54,116 nt of DNA from Chromera velia (lineage: Eukaryota; Sar; Chromeraceae): positions 1 through 54,116 of the forward strand of contig JAHBMJ010000205.1 in NCBI GenBank assembly GCA_018398765.1, given 5' to 3'. The notes under the pieces are model-generated. The model was not told where the DNA came from, did no database searches, and saw only the letters and a program-made list of their open reading frames with translations. Shown here piece by piece: positions 12,851-23,578 of this stretch (position 1 is the first letter of the stretch; each line of letters starts with the position of its first letter). A program made the position numbers and the translations under genes.

Positions 12851-14527
12851 CAGGAGACGCGATGATCAAAGGGATCACCACGGCCACGGGAATCTGGGTG
12901 GCTGCAGCCCTTGGTGGGTTTTTGGTCTTGATTGTCTCATCAGTGGACGGACAGAAGGGGACTGTATTGCGTTGGTTGTCGTCTCTTTTTGTCGTCACGT
13001 GTAGTCTGGCTCTGTGAAATTGATGTGGCTGTGCGTCGTGTTTCATTTGTTTGAGTTTCTCCATCCGTGTGTGTGTTTTCGTGAGGGTAGTCAATCAACA
13101 AGCTTGAAAGAAAGTCTCTCTCTGTATGATCCCCCGGAATGATGTCTGGGGGAGAGAATCAACCAGGAAGCTGAGCATACGGACCCACTGGGGAAAACAA
13201 ACAGAGGGGGAAGCAAGGAGGGAGGATCTGGACCTGCCTGCGACTTTCTTCGCCCCCCCTCTCTCTCGCCGCGCATGCCTGTATGAGCATTTGCGTACCA
13301 TCATGTATCTGTCGTTTCGTATTAGTTGAAGTAGCTGTGGGGTCATCAATGTGAGTTGAAATCGTCCCCTCCCTTGTTTTTTTCCTTTCCTACGTTGCTT
13401 GTGCAGGCATGGCGTGCGGTCGGGGTCTGTATGTGTATGCGTTGATGGGTGGTCTGATGACGTTAGTGATTTTGGACTACAGGATCATCACCGGGCAGCT
13501 GTTGAATCCGCTTCGTCAGGTCCTTGTCACACTCAACGCAGACAACCATAGGGAGCGGGGAAAGGGAAAGGGAAGAGAAGACTCTGAGAAGGGGGCGGCG
13601 CCTCCTCGAGGCCCCTTGAAGACCCTATTCAGGTGGATCATGCAGGCAATTGCAACGCCGTCTCCGTCTCCGTCTGGAAATGGGTCGGGGTCGGGGGTTG
13701 GGAAGGTGTCAGGAGAATCGGGGGTGAGGGAAAAGAAAGAAAAAGAAAAGGGGGAGTGGATGGGATCAGAAGGGGCGGGTGGGATTGTCCGTGACAGTCT
13801 CTCCCTGGTTCTGTCGGAGCAGTCTGCTGTAGAGCCTTCTGACATTGCAGAGATGGAAGGGCAGAGTCGTGTTGCAGAGGGAAAAGAGATGTTGAGGAGA
13901 GGGGGTGGGACAGGAATGGAGGAGACGAAAAGGAGATCTCGGTCCTTCTCCTCTTCTTCCGATGCTGTGGGTGAAACGTCAGACTCTTCAGTCTCTGAAT
14001 TGGACTCCGAATCTGATGGAGAGGAAGCACTTTCCTCTTCCGCCTCTGGCAGTGCGAGGGCTTCCTCTTCCTCTTCCTCTTCCTCTCCAAGTTCTTCGTC
14101 CAAGCCGAAGACGAGAAAGGGAAAACGGCTGGCAGCACGAGACGCGTTGAGTCGAGGTTCTTTGCGTCGTTGGTTGTTGGAACAGCAGGAAGCCGACAGG
14201 GAGATGGAGGACGAAGCTGCGTGGGAGATCTTCAACGATTTGTGGGACGATGAAGATTGCTACCCACATCCTCCCGCAAGAGACCGACGAAGCATTTCGG
14301 ATTACGGTCTCAATGGAACCGATTCAGCGGGTATTCTGCCTGACTCTGATTTGATTCCTGAAGAGGAAGAAGAAGACTCTCCCGTCCCCCTCGAAAGTCC
14401 CGTTGGGGTGTCAAACGGGACCCTTTCTGTTCCTCCGATAGCTTTCGATCAGGTAGTTCAAGAGAAGGGGAAGGAGGATGGGGAGGGGGAGGGGGAATCG
14501 CCTGGATCTGCTGAGTCGTCACCTTGA
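5671..14527 (+). CDS. MgtC/SapB-domain membrane protein, 11 exons
   Basis: Proposed exons: 5671-5844, 6296-7155, 7473-7709, 8038-9070, 9878-10600, 10974-11096, 11369-11640, 11925-12006, 12463-12517, 12854-12913, 13407-14527. They sum to 4,740 bp (1,579 aa plus TGA), every junction is GT-AG and phases match. The start is the first ATG after an in-frame stop. Layout: signal peptide (1-23); Glu/Asp/Gly-rich low complexity (about 60-345); unrecognised basic region (345-768); Pro/Tyr-rich stretch (around 850-960); hydrophobic segments from 1017; MgtC/SapB core (about 1105-1235); acidic, serine-rich tail. The core shows RRPAGLRTMALVSTG, GDSARVAAQVASGVGFIGAG and GITTATGIWVAAALGMACG, the hallmark blocks of bacterial MgtC. 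Bacterial MgtC is an inner-membrane protein of about 230 aa linked to Mg2+ starvation survival and P-type ATPase control. The core is certain; exons 1-4 are less so. Transport or ATPase control here is inference. Confidence 0.8.
7839..7875 (+). repeat. (GA)n microsatellite in intron 3
   Basis: An uninterrupted run of about 18 GA units inside the intron between the exons ending at 7,709 and starting at 8,038. It lies downstream of the GTCAGT donor and is not coding in the proposed model. Confidence 0.9.
9803..9832 (+). repeat. (GAAA)n microsatellite in intron 4
   Basis: Seven or so GAAA units within the 807-bp intron preceding the Pro/Tyr-rich exon. The intron also carries AG-rich low-complexity sequence upstream (9,080-9,250). 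Confidence 0.85.
10762..10866 (+). repeat. poly-C, ambiguous base, (GT)n and (GA)n in intron 5
   Basis: A run of 17 C ends in the only ambiguous base of the window (n at 10,779), followed by GT and GA repeats. The ambiguous base probably marks a sequencing slippage point. It lies in the intron between exons ending at 10,600 and starting at 10,974, so it does not affect the protein model. Confidence 0.9.
11369..13507 (+). other. MgtC/SapB domain split over five exons
   Basis: The hallmark blocks fall on successive exons. Exon 7 carries KLSMAACLGSSIGIQRRL and RRPAGLRTMAL. Its junction with exon 8 rebuilds the LVSTG-AAMFT block only if the GTGGGT donor at 11,641 is used. Exon 8 gives GDSARVAAQVASG, exon 9 VGFIGAGIISKEY, exon 10 GITTATGIWVAAALG, and exon 11 MACGRGLYVYALM followed by a hydrophobic helix. 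The conserved Asp and Arg of the D-x2-R block and the Arg residues of the R-x-AGLRT block are present, so the fold appears intact. Introns of 284, 456, 336 and 493 bp interrupt it, so it is not recent bacterial contamination. Confidence 0.88.
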
Positions 14528-16397
14528 GTGAAGCCAGACAGGCAACTTTTTTGGTTTTTTTGTTTCGATCTGAATGTGATTTCTCTCAGTGAGTGAGTGA
14601 GTGTTAATGAAGTGTTGAATTGCTGAAATCAGCATTTACATCTGTGACCGAATGAATGAGTGTGCTGTTGAAAGAGAGCTTGGCTTCGTTCCCGTTCGAT
14701 GGCCCCCATCCCTTTGCTGAGATTTCTAGACGTGTATAGAGGGGAAGTCTGTCTGGTTGCATGCATATGATGCGGGTGCAGGCCTGCCTTCAGTCCTTCT
14801 TTTGCATGTACGTTTTTCCTGTAGTCATGAAGTGATCATCCCTTTTCTCCCTCCTTCCCTCTCTCCCTCCCCTCTTAGCTGAAAGAGAATTTTGGAAATA
14901 AGAAGGGATTGCTTTTTGCGTTCATGCGCATGCGTTAATCAGCCAGTGCTTGCATGAAGAAGAAAATGAAACCATACTTAACCTTTTTCTTTTCCTCTCC
15001 TCCTTGGAAGTTTTGCCCTTTCTCTCAATCGTTTTTGATTGATGGTCTTGACAGATGGCGCAACGGTCGATGCGGGCTTTTTAAAGAAATGAGTGAGAAA
15101 GGCAGGCATCGGTGAAGTCGGTGAGGGTTCAAACGGACAAGTAAACAAGAGTCAGGGAGTGAGGAGGCACAGATGCGTGGGAGAGGAGGGGGAGACGCAG
15201 CCTCGATTTTGTCGGTGCACGTTCGTTGCTGTCATTTCAGATGGATTGCCAGGAAGGAAGGAATGCATGTGTGGAAAAACGGAAGGAAGGAACATACGCA
15301 CTAGCGAAGATCTTGTGAAGGCGACAGCTTTGTCTCTTTGAGAAATCTTGTATGGGTGAGTGTGTGTGTGAGAGAGAGAGAGAGAGTGTGAGTGTGAGTG
15401 TGTCTTCATCTGTTGAGCCGTCTCCCATTGGGAAGAGCGGAGCTGAATAAACAGAAAGACGGAGAAGAAAAACACAAATGAGAAATCCCCCCCCAATAAA
15501 CAAACGTACGCACGTACATACACACGATAAGAATCAAGCGAAGTCGGAAAGGGACTAGGGAAGGGAAGGGACGGCCAAACGGACGGGACTCGATGTCTGC
15601 GCTCGGTCACTGTATGTAAATGAGCTCTTTATGTACTAGTCTTAGTATGCATCACTGGCATCTTAAGTCCCAAATTTAGTTTTGTAGTTGAGTGAAATTT
15701 CTCAGTGAGCATGTGTTGCAGGGCCTTTCGAGATGTTTGCTAAAATGTTTGACAGACACGTTAAACCGCCCTGGACGCACTGTTTGTGTATAAGCTTTCG
15801 CCACAGATATATATAGACTTGACAAGACTATTCTAGAGACTAGTGATAAGCTAAGTGATAAGACATGATAGCCGCTGCTATTAGCCGGCCGGGGCTGCAG
15901 ATGCAAACTGCTAAAAGACGATTTATATTCTGTGTTAAAGTTGTTGTAGTTAGCGTGGTAGCTATAGAGAGACAGACTCGGACATGACCTATGTAATAAG
16001 CTATATTAACCCACACAGCTTTTCTTGAATTAATTTTTTTATTCTTTTATTTTTTTAATGTTAATTCCCAATCATATATCCCAATTCAATTTAAAGTTAG
16101 CTCTCTGGGTCTAAACAATGGCAAGGCCCAGCTAAGCAAACGCCTGGCCTAGGGATAATTTTTTTAAAAAAAATATACACACAAAAAAATACAGCCTCCA
16201 AGGCAAATCAAAGCACATAAAGACCTTGCCCCCAGACAGCCAGAGCAGCCGAAGAAGGCAGTCAAAGAAAAGAAGGGAAGCTGGGTTCAGGGCTGTCAGG
16301 TGAAGGAAATTCTTAGGAAGTACAAGCAGGGAAGAGGATGGCGTTATGAGGTGGCATGGCATGGCTGGCAGTCAACATCACATGAAGCAGCCTCGCT
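14528..16397. other. 3' flank of the MgtC-domain gene; no gene seen
   Basis: Follows the TGA of the MgtC-domain gene. It holds pyrimidine-rich sequence, a short GT/GA repeat near 15,358-15,405 and AT-rich DNA from about 15,600. No frame has recognisable coding character. The proximal part is presumably 3' untranslated and terminator sequence. I could not place a polyadenylation signal with confidence. Confidence 0.5.
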
Positions 16398-16586
16398 CAT
16401 GCGCAAGCACGCCCTGCCAGAAGTGGAAGAGTTTGAGAAAAAATGCAGCTGTTAAGCTATTTGCTAAAGGTTGTGAAATAAGGGTCCATCATTTAATAAT
16501 CTGCCTTGCGTGTTGTGACTTGCCGAACGCTAGACGCCTATTATGGGCCGATAGCGATGGCGTATGATGATGATGATGATGATGAT
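16398..16586 (+). repeat. uninterrupted copy of a ~190-bp repeat (empty site)
   Basis: Starts CATGCGCAAGCACGC and ends in a GATGAT microsatellite. The same sequence, at roughly 85% identity, is found as two halves at 26,811-26,887 and 39,297-39,403, separated by the hAT-1 element. The position matching the hAT target here reads AGGTTGTG. This copy therefore shows the sequence before insertion. Confidence 0.85.
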
Positions 16587-16955
16587 TTTTTGCTTTTCGA
16601 TGATGACCTCCATCAAGACATGACGAGCATATGCAACACCTTACAACACATAAGCAAAAGTTGTATAACAGTGCAACAACATTCATTTACAATTATAACA
16701 AAGAAACAATAGTATAACAACACTTAAACAACACTTGTTGATTTGTGCAACAGATCAACAACATTTAAACAACATATTTTTTAGTTTGACATGAGAAAAA
16801 AAAACAAAAAACAAAAAAGTGAAAATGACCAAACTTTTTTGTTTATTTTTTTGAAAATTACCCCTTGCGCCTGGCTTAGCTTAAAAGCAAATTAATAAGC
16901 AACTTGAAGCAGACAGGTTGGCAGATTAGCAGGCCGGAACATTGTTGAGTAAGCT
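16587..16955. other. AT-rich spacer with CAACA-rich tract
   Basis: Repetitive CAACA/ACAACATT words from 16,630 to 16,780, then A/T homopolymer runs. I see no gene. The last five bases (16,956-16,960, TCCAG) are the target duplication of copia-A. Confidence 0.5.
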
Positions 16956-16960
16956 TCCAG

Positions 16961-17247
16961 TGAAGAGAACTAGAATGGTCCAGTTAAGGACATCAGTCTA
17001 GTCGCTTACACGGTTCTCTATACAAGAATAATAATGCAAGATATTTGTCTGGCTTCTGCTCTCATCGATCGAGAGTTGTTCCATCGAATCACACTGAGCA
17101 TTTCACTAAGCAATTTCACAACATAGATTGACGCATGCATTTTCTCCGTTTCCGTAATGTCTCAAGCCGCGCCGCCCCGATAGGCAACGCAGCAACACGG
17201 GGCCGACCAATGCACGCCCGCCTCCTCTGTATAAGTGGTTGATTACA
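16961..17247 (-). repeat. copia-A 3' LTR
   Basis: 287 bp, outer end TGAAGAGAACTAG on the plus strand. Read in the element sense it runs from TGTAATCA to CTCTTCA. The final CA is intact, unlike in the 5' LTR of the same element, which ends TA. Confidence 0.93.
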
Positions 17248-17283
17248 TGCATTCCTTTCTTTCTTTTTTTTTTTTTTTTTACA
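17248..17283 (-). promoter_or_regulatory. copia-A polypurine tract
   Basis: Sense-strand A/G run (A-tract then GAAAGAAAGGAATGCA) directly upstream of the 3' LTR. This is the expected plus-strand primer site, and the same tract precedes the 3' LTR of copia-B. Confidence 0.85.
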
Positions 17284-20200
17284 GGACAATCGGAGATGGG
17301 GTCGACGTGACAGAAGGAGAGGAGTGAGAAGTGAAAAAAGGGAGTAAAAGCTTAATGGACATTGGCTTTGTCAAGGGGTCAACCACGTTGTAATGGGAAA
17401 GGACGAACGAAAGGCGGATGGAAGCTTCATCCAGCGCACCACAGAGGGAAAGGGTGTGTAGGACGAGTGTGCAAGGCGATTTTTCGATGATGCAGAGCTG
17501 AAGTGACTCTATGATGGATTGGAGGGCACGCTCGGTCGGACGGGGCATCTCACTGGAAACCAGCTTCAGTAAGTCATTGAAGTCTACCCCCACTTCAGCC
17601 GTAACTCCCGCTTTCCAGACGCACCTCAAAACAGGCAAGAGACACTCTAAGAAATTAACAAGGTCATGAGCAGCGTAGAGTTCAGCTCGGGTGGAAGACC
17701 GGGCGACTCGCTTTTGGGAAAATGCCCGCCAGTGTAGGATGGCAGACTTCAAAGTGAAGAGCCACCCAGACTGTGGATGCACATTTCCGGTAGACCCCAA
17801 TGCGGCATCGCTCTATGACTTAGTGGAGAGGGGGGATGATGTGGAAGGGACGTCAGAGCAAGAGATACGGAGAATACGGGAGGTGGCGGTGCGTCGGGCA
17901 TAACGGAGAAGGGAAAGGAGATAATCAGCATCTGCGTGAGTGGGAGCGGAGGAATGACGGCTTAGTTGATTGCACCCTTGTGACAAGTCGGGGCGAGTGT
18001 CTCGTGCAACCCACGAAAGACACCCTAACCTTTCACAAAAGGCTTTTCCTTCCTGGGCTGTCAAGAGACGGGGCGGTTCAGAGAGAAGCTCGCGAGACGA
18101 TGGGGGGAGGGGGAACAAATCAGGAGGGGGAGTGGAAACAGAAGAGGGAACGGAAGCAGAAGAATCTGCAGAATCGCCCATACCCTCAGGGAGGGGGAGA
18201 GACAGGAGGTACTCGGTTTGGTGGATATGCACAGAGTCCCGTGACATATTGAAATCCACCCCTGCCCAGCGGAGGGTTCCGTTCTTGGGTTTGGTGATCT
18301 TCATTTGGTACCCTCCTTTAGCTACAATCTCGTGTGCTAGCTAAACTGTAGACCAACCAATAGGCAGGATGGCAAAGTCGTCAACAAACGTGGGAAGGAT
18401 ACCAAGGAGATGGGAAGTGGGGGCCTCAGGCTTACCCGTCCATTTCTACCACATTCTTCGAACAGAGGAAGGCACCCACCCTGCTGCTGCGAGCGTCTTG
18501 TTGCGAGAGCGGTCCCATAAATTTCCAGAGTCGCGAAGCCCGTAAAGCGCACGGTTGAGGAGCCACAGGAACTTCCCATGGTCTGGGTAATCTGTCGGGG
18601 GATGGACATAAAGGGAATCGGAACGGAGAGCCGTGAGGTACGCTGTTTTCACATCGGCCACAACGATTTCACGGGGGTCAAAGTCGGAGTGAGCAAAGGC
18701 TATGGCAAGGGCAATGCGCATGGCAGACTGGGAAGCAGTAGCGCAGAACGTTGTGACTCCTTCACGGCAGTCAAAAAAAGGAGTGCCATCAGCAACGACT
18801 CGAGACTTGTACTTCCAAGAACCTTCCTCGACACGCTTTTTGGTGTCAACAAAATGGGTGGGCACAGCAGAGCGGCGGTGCTCAGCGTCTACTTCTGCGA
18901 TCGGGACTCGCTTATATACATCATTGTCGGCGAGTGACTGTAACTCTGCAGCATAGGACTTGGTTCGCCCGTCGAGCTGTTCTACTGTGAGCCCCCGGCG
19001 TGGGAGAGGAATGTGAGTTGTGGCAGCTTGGAACGCACTGGGCCCCACCTCAGTGTCCTCGTTCTACAAATATATAACAGACGCACCTGCAACTGGAGTC
19101 GGGTGGGGGGGAGGAGGGAAGATGGCAGCCGCGGCTGCTGAGGAGGCAAGTGAATCGAAAGACAGCCGATCGGTGGGGAACACTGTTTCTGGGCTTGCAA
19201 GGAGAACACTTCGGTAAGTGTCACCGAGGTGGGAGGGGAGAGTCCCCTCGGCAGAGAGGACAATGTTTCGCTCAACAACCTCTTCTGGGACCAGAAAGCA
19301 AAGCTCGGGCCCACACCCAGAAGGTTTTTGCGCACCGTACAAAAGTTTAGGGCGGCCCCTGAGAGGGCACCATGCAGGCTACATGCGTCGGCTTGCAAGA
19401 GGCTGCTTGCCGTTTGATCCCTATGCCTGAACCTCAACCCGTCCCCCACCTTCAGGGTCGACAGCACGGATGCTACCAAGGAAACAGCGGCCTGTGTTCT
19501 CATCCTGCCAAAGAATGAGCTCATCTTTGCCAAAATCAGTGATGTCAAACTTGGGAGAGGGCGGCTGGTCAGACGGACACTGTATGTTTGAAGACTGTTG
19601 CGGTTGCTGCTGCTGTGCCTGGTGAGGAGACCCAACGGATGTGTCCGGGCGCTCGGAAGGGGAGTCTGACGGCAACGAAACGACATAGACAGGGTTTGGG
19701 TGGGGGCTGTCATTGGGATAGATACACCTGCGATGCGATAGGACGCGCCGTCCAGAAGGAAGATGCAGTCGGAACACATGCTCACTTATACGCTGCAGAA
19801 CAGTCGCAGAAGTGTAGAGGGGTGTAAGCTTGGCGCGGAGATGGTCAGGGTGATGGTAGAGGACGGACGAGCCAATAAAGAATGAGGACGTCTCGGCAGA
19901 GGGGCGATGGGAGGTCTGAAGGAGGTCACGCAGGGCGTCGATGGGAGGACTGGGTGGCCGGAAACCCCAACGTCGCTCGAATGGGCTCTTATGAGTGGAT
20001 TCTTGAGGCTGACGATTGTATTTGGCTGTGCAAAGGGAAGCAAACTTCTTCCAATACGAATCGTCAAGACCTCGATCTCTGAGAATGCCCCGCAAAATCG
20101 TGAGCCACTCACAATGGGAACGCTCTGTTTTGCCGAGAGAGTGGTGGCTGCTTACAGGGGTTAAGGGGTTTATAGCTTCCCGCTCAGCCAACCACTCACA

Positions 20201-22771
20201 CCAATCACCTTGAAATTCGGGCCCGTGATCGGTCATCACCTCAGGGGTGAGATCACCCTCCAGACTGCGGGACCAACAATCATAGGCGGCACGGATTGTG
20301 GCAGAATCTTTTGTTTCGACTACCTCTTGAGCGAGCTAGTCATCATGCTGGTCTTGGATGTGCAATGAATACCCCCTTTTCAACCCCATTACAAGGTCAC
20401 AACATACTCGCTGCCCGGGGCGATCGACCTTCAAAGACCCCCGGGTGCCGTCTCCCCCATGCCTCGGCTTCACATACGTACACGTACCCCCTCGGATGCA
20501 TGGGAGCAGGGCGCGTTGAACGGCATGGCGGAAAATGCTACTGCGACCGGGAAGAAGGTCAGAAAGTGACGCACGGAGGGAACGCCAAGTGGCCTCGATG
20601 CCTGCGTGTCCTAACCATTCGTGATGTGCGCGGATGAGTTCATCAACAGTGGCTTTGATGGAGATGGGGGGGGGGTCCTGTGAGAAAGAAGATTTTGGTT
20701 GCTGAGAAGGAGGCTGATCGGAGGCTGGAGAACTATCACAAGATGATGAAACGGGGGGAGAGACAGCGGATTCTCCCGAATAGGTTTTTATAATATGAGA
20801 CTGGGTGCGATTTCCTCGATGCTGCTTCTTCTGTTTGGCTGCCTTCAAACGAACGGGGAGGTGCCCATTTGCAAGGACAACCGGAGAAGGAGACAACGGA
20901 GGGGACACAGGCGATGCAAGGTCTACCGCAACGGCCGCTGGAGACACAGAAGGGGAATTTAAAGCGGGTGGGGACTCGGGCGGGGAAGTCCCATCTATCT
21001 CCAGAGGCAGAAAAAATAGATCATTTGCTGCACGAAGAAAATTGATAACGGTGGAGGGGAGTTCCAGGGATCCAGTCCGATAGTCTAATCGCGCGCCTAG
21101 TTTGATGAGACGCTGATTGCCGATGAGTGGAAGGGTGACTGCTTCTGTTTCCATGATGGACGGTTTCAATACAGCAGGCTGCCCATTTAGTTTGCAAGGA
21201 ATGGTGGCACGGCGCCGCATCCTCACTTTCGTTCGACAAGCAGTAACAACGGAAAGAGGTGTCGGCAAATCAGTCTCAGTCCATTGCAACCCTGACTCTT
21301 CAGCATGCTTGTTCAGCCAGCTACGAGTGCACGTAGTGCTACTTGCACCCAAATCAAGCAAACACGCAAAACCGTCAAAAGAGAAACCAGAAGAAACAGG
21401 AAGAGAAAAAGCTGACTGTGATAAATACCCTACAGCGGCAGCTGCAGGGGAGGCCTTCGAATCTGCATCCGATGCCTCTGACTCGTTCGTCTCGCCAGTT
21501 AGGGCCCCTCCCTGCTGATGAGTTCGCCCCTTTCCTGATCCTGTAGACTGTCTCCCCCTCTTTCTCTGCCCACCCCCATTCCCGCCGGACCTGCCCCCCC
21601 CTCTGCTGTAGCCGTAGGCCCTCAAAAGGGCAAAATGGTCACAGGTGAGGTTACAATCACCAGTTTTATATCCCCAGTGATCACAATCGCTGCAGTAGTG
21701 CTGTTTCAGGCACTGAGTATCTTCGGGACGGTGGGTCTTGTGCTCATAGTGAGGGCGCTTTCGAGATGGCCCACTCGCACAGGGCCGAGGGTGGCCACTA
21801 GAAGAGCGACCCGTTAGCTGCACGCCGTGTGTTTGTGCGGGAATGGATGGATTGGCAGGGAGACGGGAAAAACAAGAGGGCTGGGCAAAGTGGCGGAAGT
21901 TGGCTACCGCACCATCATCTCCATCGAAAGGCATATGGGGGGCGATGCTGCTCTCGACATTCGCATGCACAGTGCTGTCGGGAATGCCGTTGATGAGGAC
22001 CAGGGAAGCGAGCTGCCTTTAATAGTGGGTGAGGGGGTCAAGGAGGGGAACGAGCTTCTTCTCCACCCTCCAAGTGCTAAGATCGGTTTTGTCTCCCACC
22101 CCAGACCACACAGGGACAATCTCTTCCTACAACGAGAGACGGGAAATTTCTTGACAGGCTGCCTTCACCGTCTCGATGTACTTCTCAACGTTGGAGGAGT
22201 CGGAAGTGGACAGAGTAAAAAGGGAGCGGAAGTTTGTGAACATTCGCTTGTGTTCGGTTTCCCCCGATGACTGTAAGATGACATTCTTGCAGTGTTCGAC
22301 ATCATCAGACTCGGGGGGGGAGAGATCTGAGACAAGATCGTAGAGCTCAGGGTATTTTTGCAAACCCTGGCGGAATGCTGCTGCACGGATGTCTGACGGC
22401 ATACTCGCAGGCTACAATTTACAGTGGTCTTCAAACGCCTTGACAATCGTGACTCTACCCCCATGAGTGTCTTTAAAGGGGAGCTCGCACTTCCATGGGG
22501 CGAATTTCCCCGTGTCAGTGGTGGGGGTGGGAGTGACTGTCGGAGATGGAATAGAAGTGGACTGAGAAAGAAACAACTGCGCCAATTTGTTGACATTGGC
22601 GGTTAACAAGTCCAAGTCAGAGAGGCTGGGGCTTTGATCAGAAGGGCTTTTAGAGATAAAATGGCCATCGGCCCCTCGAGGTTGGTCTCCATCCATCAGA
22701 GAGGGAAAGCTACACTCTGATACAGACCAACAGACCCTGAGGAGAAAGAGGAAAGAACCAACTGCTACCAT
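17279..22771 (-). pseudogene. copia-A gag-pol (broken)
   Basis: Collinear domains, reading down the minus strand: Gag (22,771 to about 21,900); a knuckle-like motif near 21,690 (YCSDCDHWGYKTGDC, with Tyr where the canonical His stands); aspartic protease near 21,350 (DLGAS, catalytic Asp kept); integrase about 20,640-19,800 with an HEWLGH zinc motif, CIRGGTC (C-x5-C rather than C-x2-C) and the D, D, E residues in CDLVMG, TDHGPEF and GKTERSH; reverse transcriptase about 18,940-18,250 with VADVKTAYL, LLNRALYGL and FVDDFAIL; RNase H about 17,810-17,500 (SDAALGSTGN, SSTRAELYAA). Stops private to this copy include TAG where copia-B has CAG or TGG. Five further TAG codons are shared with copia-B (22,129; 19,423-region; 19,370-region; 18,448; 18,343). 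Confidence 0.9.
22762..22770 (-). promoter_or_regulatory. copia-A primer-binding site (initiator Met tRNA type)
   Basis: TGGTAGCAG in the element sense, directly after the 5' LTR. Nine bases match the complement of the 3' end of eukaryotic initiator Met tRNA, the usual primer for Ty1/copia elements. An ATG made of the last LTR base plus the first two bases of this site opens the gag frame. Confidence 0.85.
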
Positions 22772-23057
22772 AAAGAGAACTAGAATGGTCCAGTTAAGGA
22801 TATCAGTTTAGTCGCTTATACGGTTCTCTATACAGGAATAATAATGCAAGATGTTTGTCCGGCTTCTGTTCTCATCGATCGAGAGTTGTTCCATCGAATC
22901 ACCCTGAGCATTTCACTAAGCAATTTCACAACATGGATTGACACATGCATTTTCTCCGTCTCCGTAATGTCTCAAGCTCCGCCGCCCCGATAGGCAACGC
23001 AGCAGCACGGGGCCGACCAATGCACACCCGCCTCCTCTTTATAAGTGGCTGATTACA
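22771..23057 (-). repeat. copia-A 5' LTR
   Basis: 287 bp, the same length as its partner. Its junction with the primer-binding site reads CTCTTTA rather than CTCTTCA, and the 5' LTR of copia-B shows the same change. Confidence 0.93.
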
Positions 23058-23106
23058 TCCAGGCACCTCCCTAACACTACCGGCCACTTGAAAGCAGAAC
23101 GTTCAC

Positions 23107-23210
23107 GTTTGTCTGCATTTGCGGCATAGCTGATCAAGTTCGTCCACATTTGCGGCATAGCTGATCAAGTTTGTCCACATCTGTGGCACAGCCGATCCAG
23201 TTGTCCGCGT
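23107..23210 (+). repeat. 31-bp minisatellite, three units plus partial
   Basis: Units start at 23,107, 23,138 and 23,169, each beginning GTTTGTC or GTTCGTC and containing GGCATAGCTGATCAA or a variant. The first two units differ at three positions; the third is more diverged. A partial unit follows. Confidence 0.85.
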
Positions 23211-23435
23211 AAGCGGCTAGCGACGTAGCCTTGGCCGCGGCGGTGCTGTAAAAAGGATATCCGCTCTCCTTACTTAAAATCGCATACGTGCAGAAATAAT
23301 ACGTACATAGCTATACACGGCCTGCATGTACAATTGATACGTTAAGTGGAATCAATACAGTCAATGATGTGCAAACCTTTCAGTGGTGTGGCCCATTACG
23401 GCTCATCATAGCCCATCGTAGCCAATATAAGACAA

Positions 23436-23578
23436 AGTCCGTGCTTGTAACATGCTTGCGACATAAATTTTCAAGATACAGTCCACGCCGGCAACGTAAA
23501 GTTTTAAGACATAGTCCGCGCCTGTGGCGCAGACTTTTAAAACATAGTCCGCACCTATGACGCAGACTTTTAAGTATA
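23436..23578 (+). repeat. 33-bp minisatellite, three units plus diverged unit
   Basis: Exact 33-bp units start at 23,480, 23,513 and 23,546 (AGTCCGCGCCTGTGGCGCAG then ACTTTTAA...). A longer diverged unit precedes them from 23,436. A 33-bp unit encodes an 11-residue repeat; on the minus strand it reads open with a SLRHRRGLCLK-like unit, but no larger gene is evident. The GTCC..GC..TGTGGC.CAG half resembles the third unit of the 31-bp array 240 bp upstream. Confidence 0.85.

Larger units (their letters stand above)
16961..23057 (-). mobile_element. copia-A, full-length Ty1/copia element
   Basis: A 6,097-bp element in minus orientation. Its two 287-bp LTRs (16,961-17,247 and 22,771-23,057) differ at about 18 sites, 15 of them transitions. 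The element begins TG and ends CA, and is flanked by the perfect 5-bp duplication TCCAG (16,956-16,960 and 23,058-23,062). The order gag, protease, integrase, reverse transcriptase, RNase H is the Ty1/copia order. The frame is broken by several stop codons, so the copy looks inactive unless amber codons are read through. It is a close relative of copia-B at 28,321-37,672, but inserted independently at a different site and in the opposite direction. Confidence 0.95.

Noticed and set aside
19588-21817. Plus-strand frames across copia-A and their mirror images in copia-B
   Set aside because: They are antisense to the clear gag-pol domains and recur only because the two copies are homologous.
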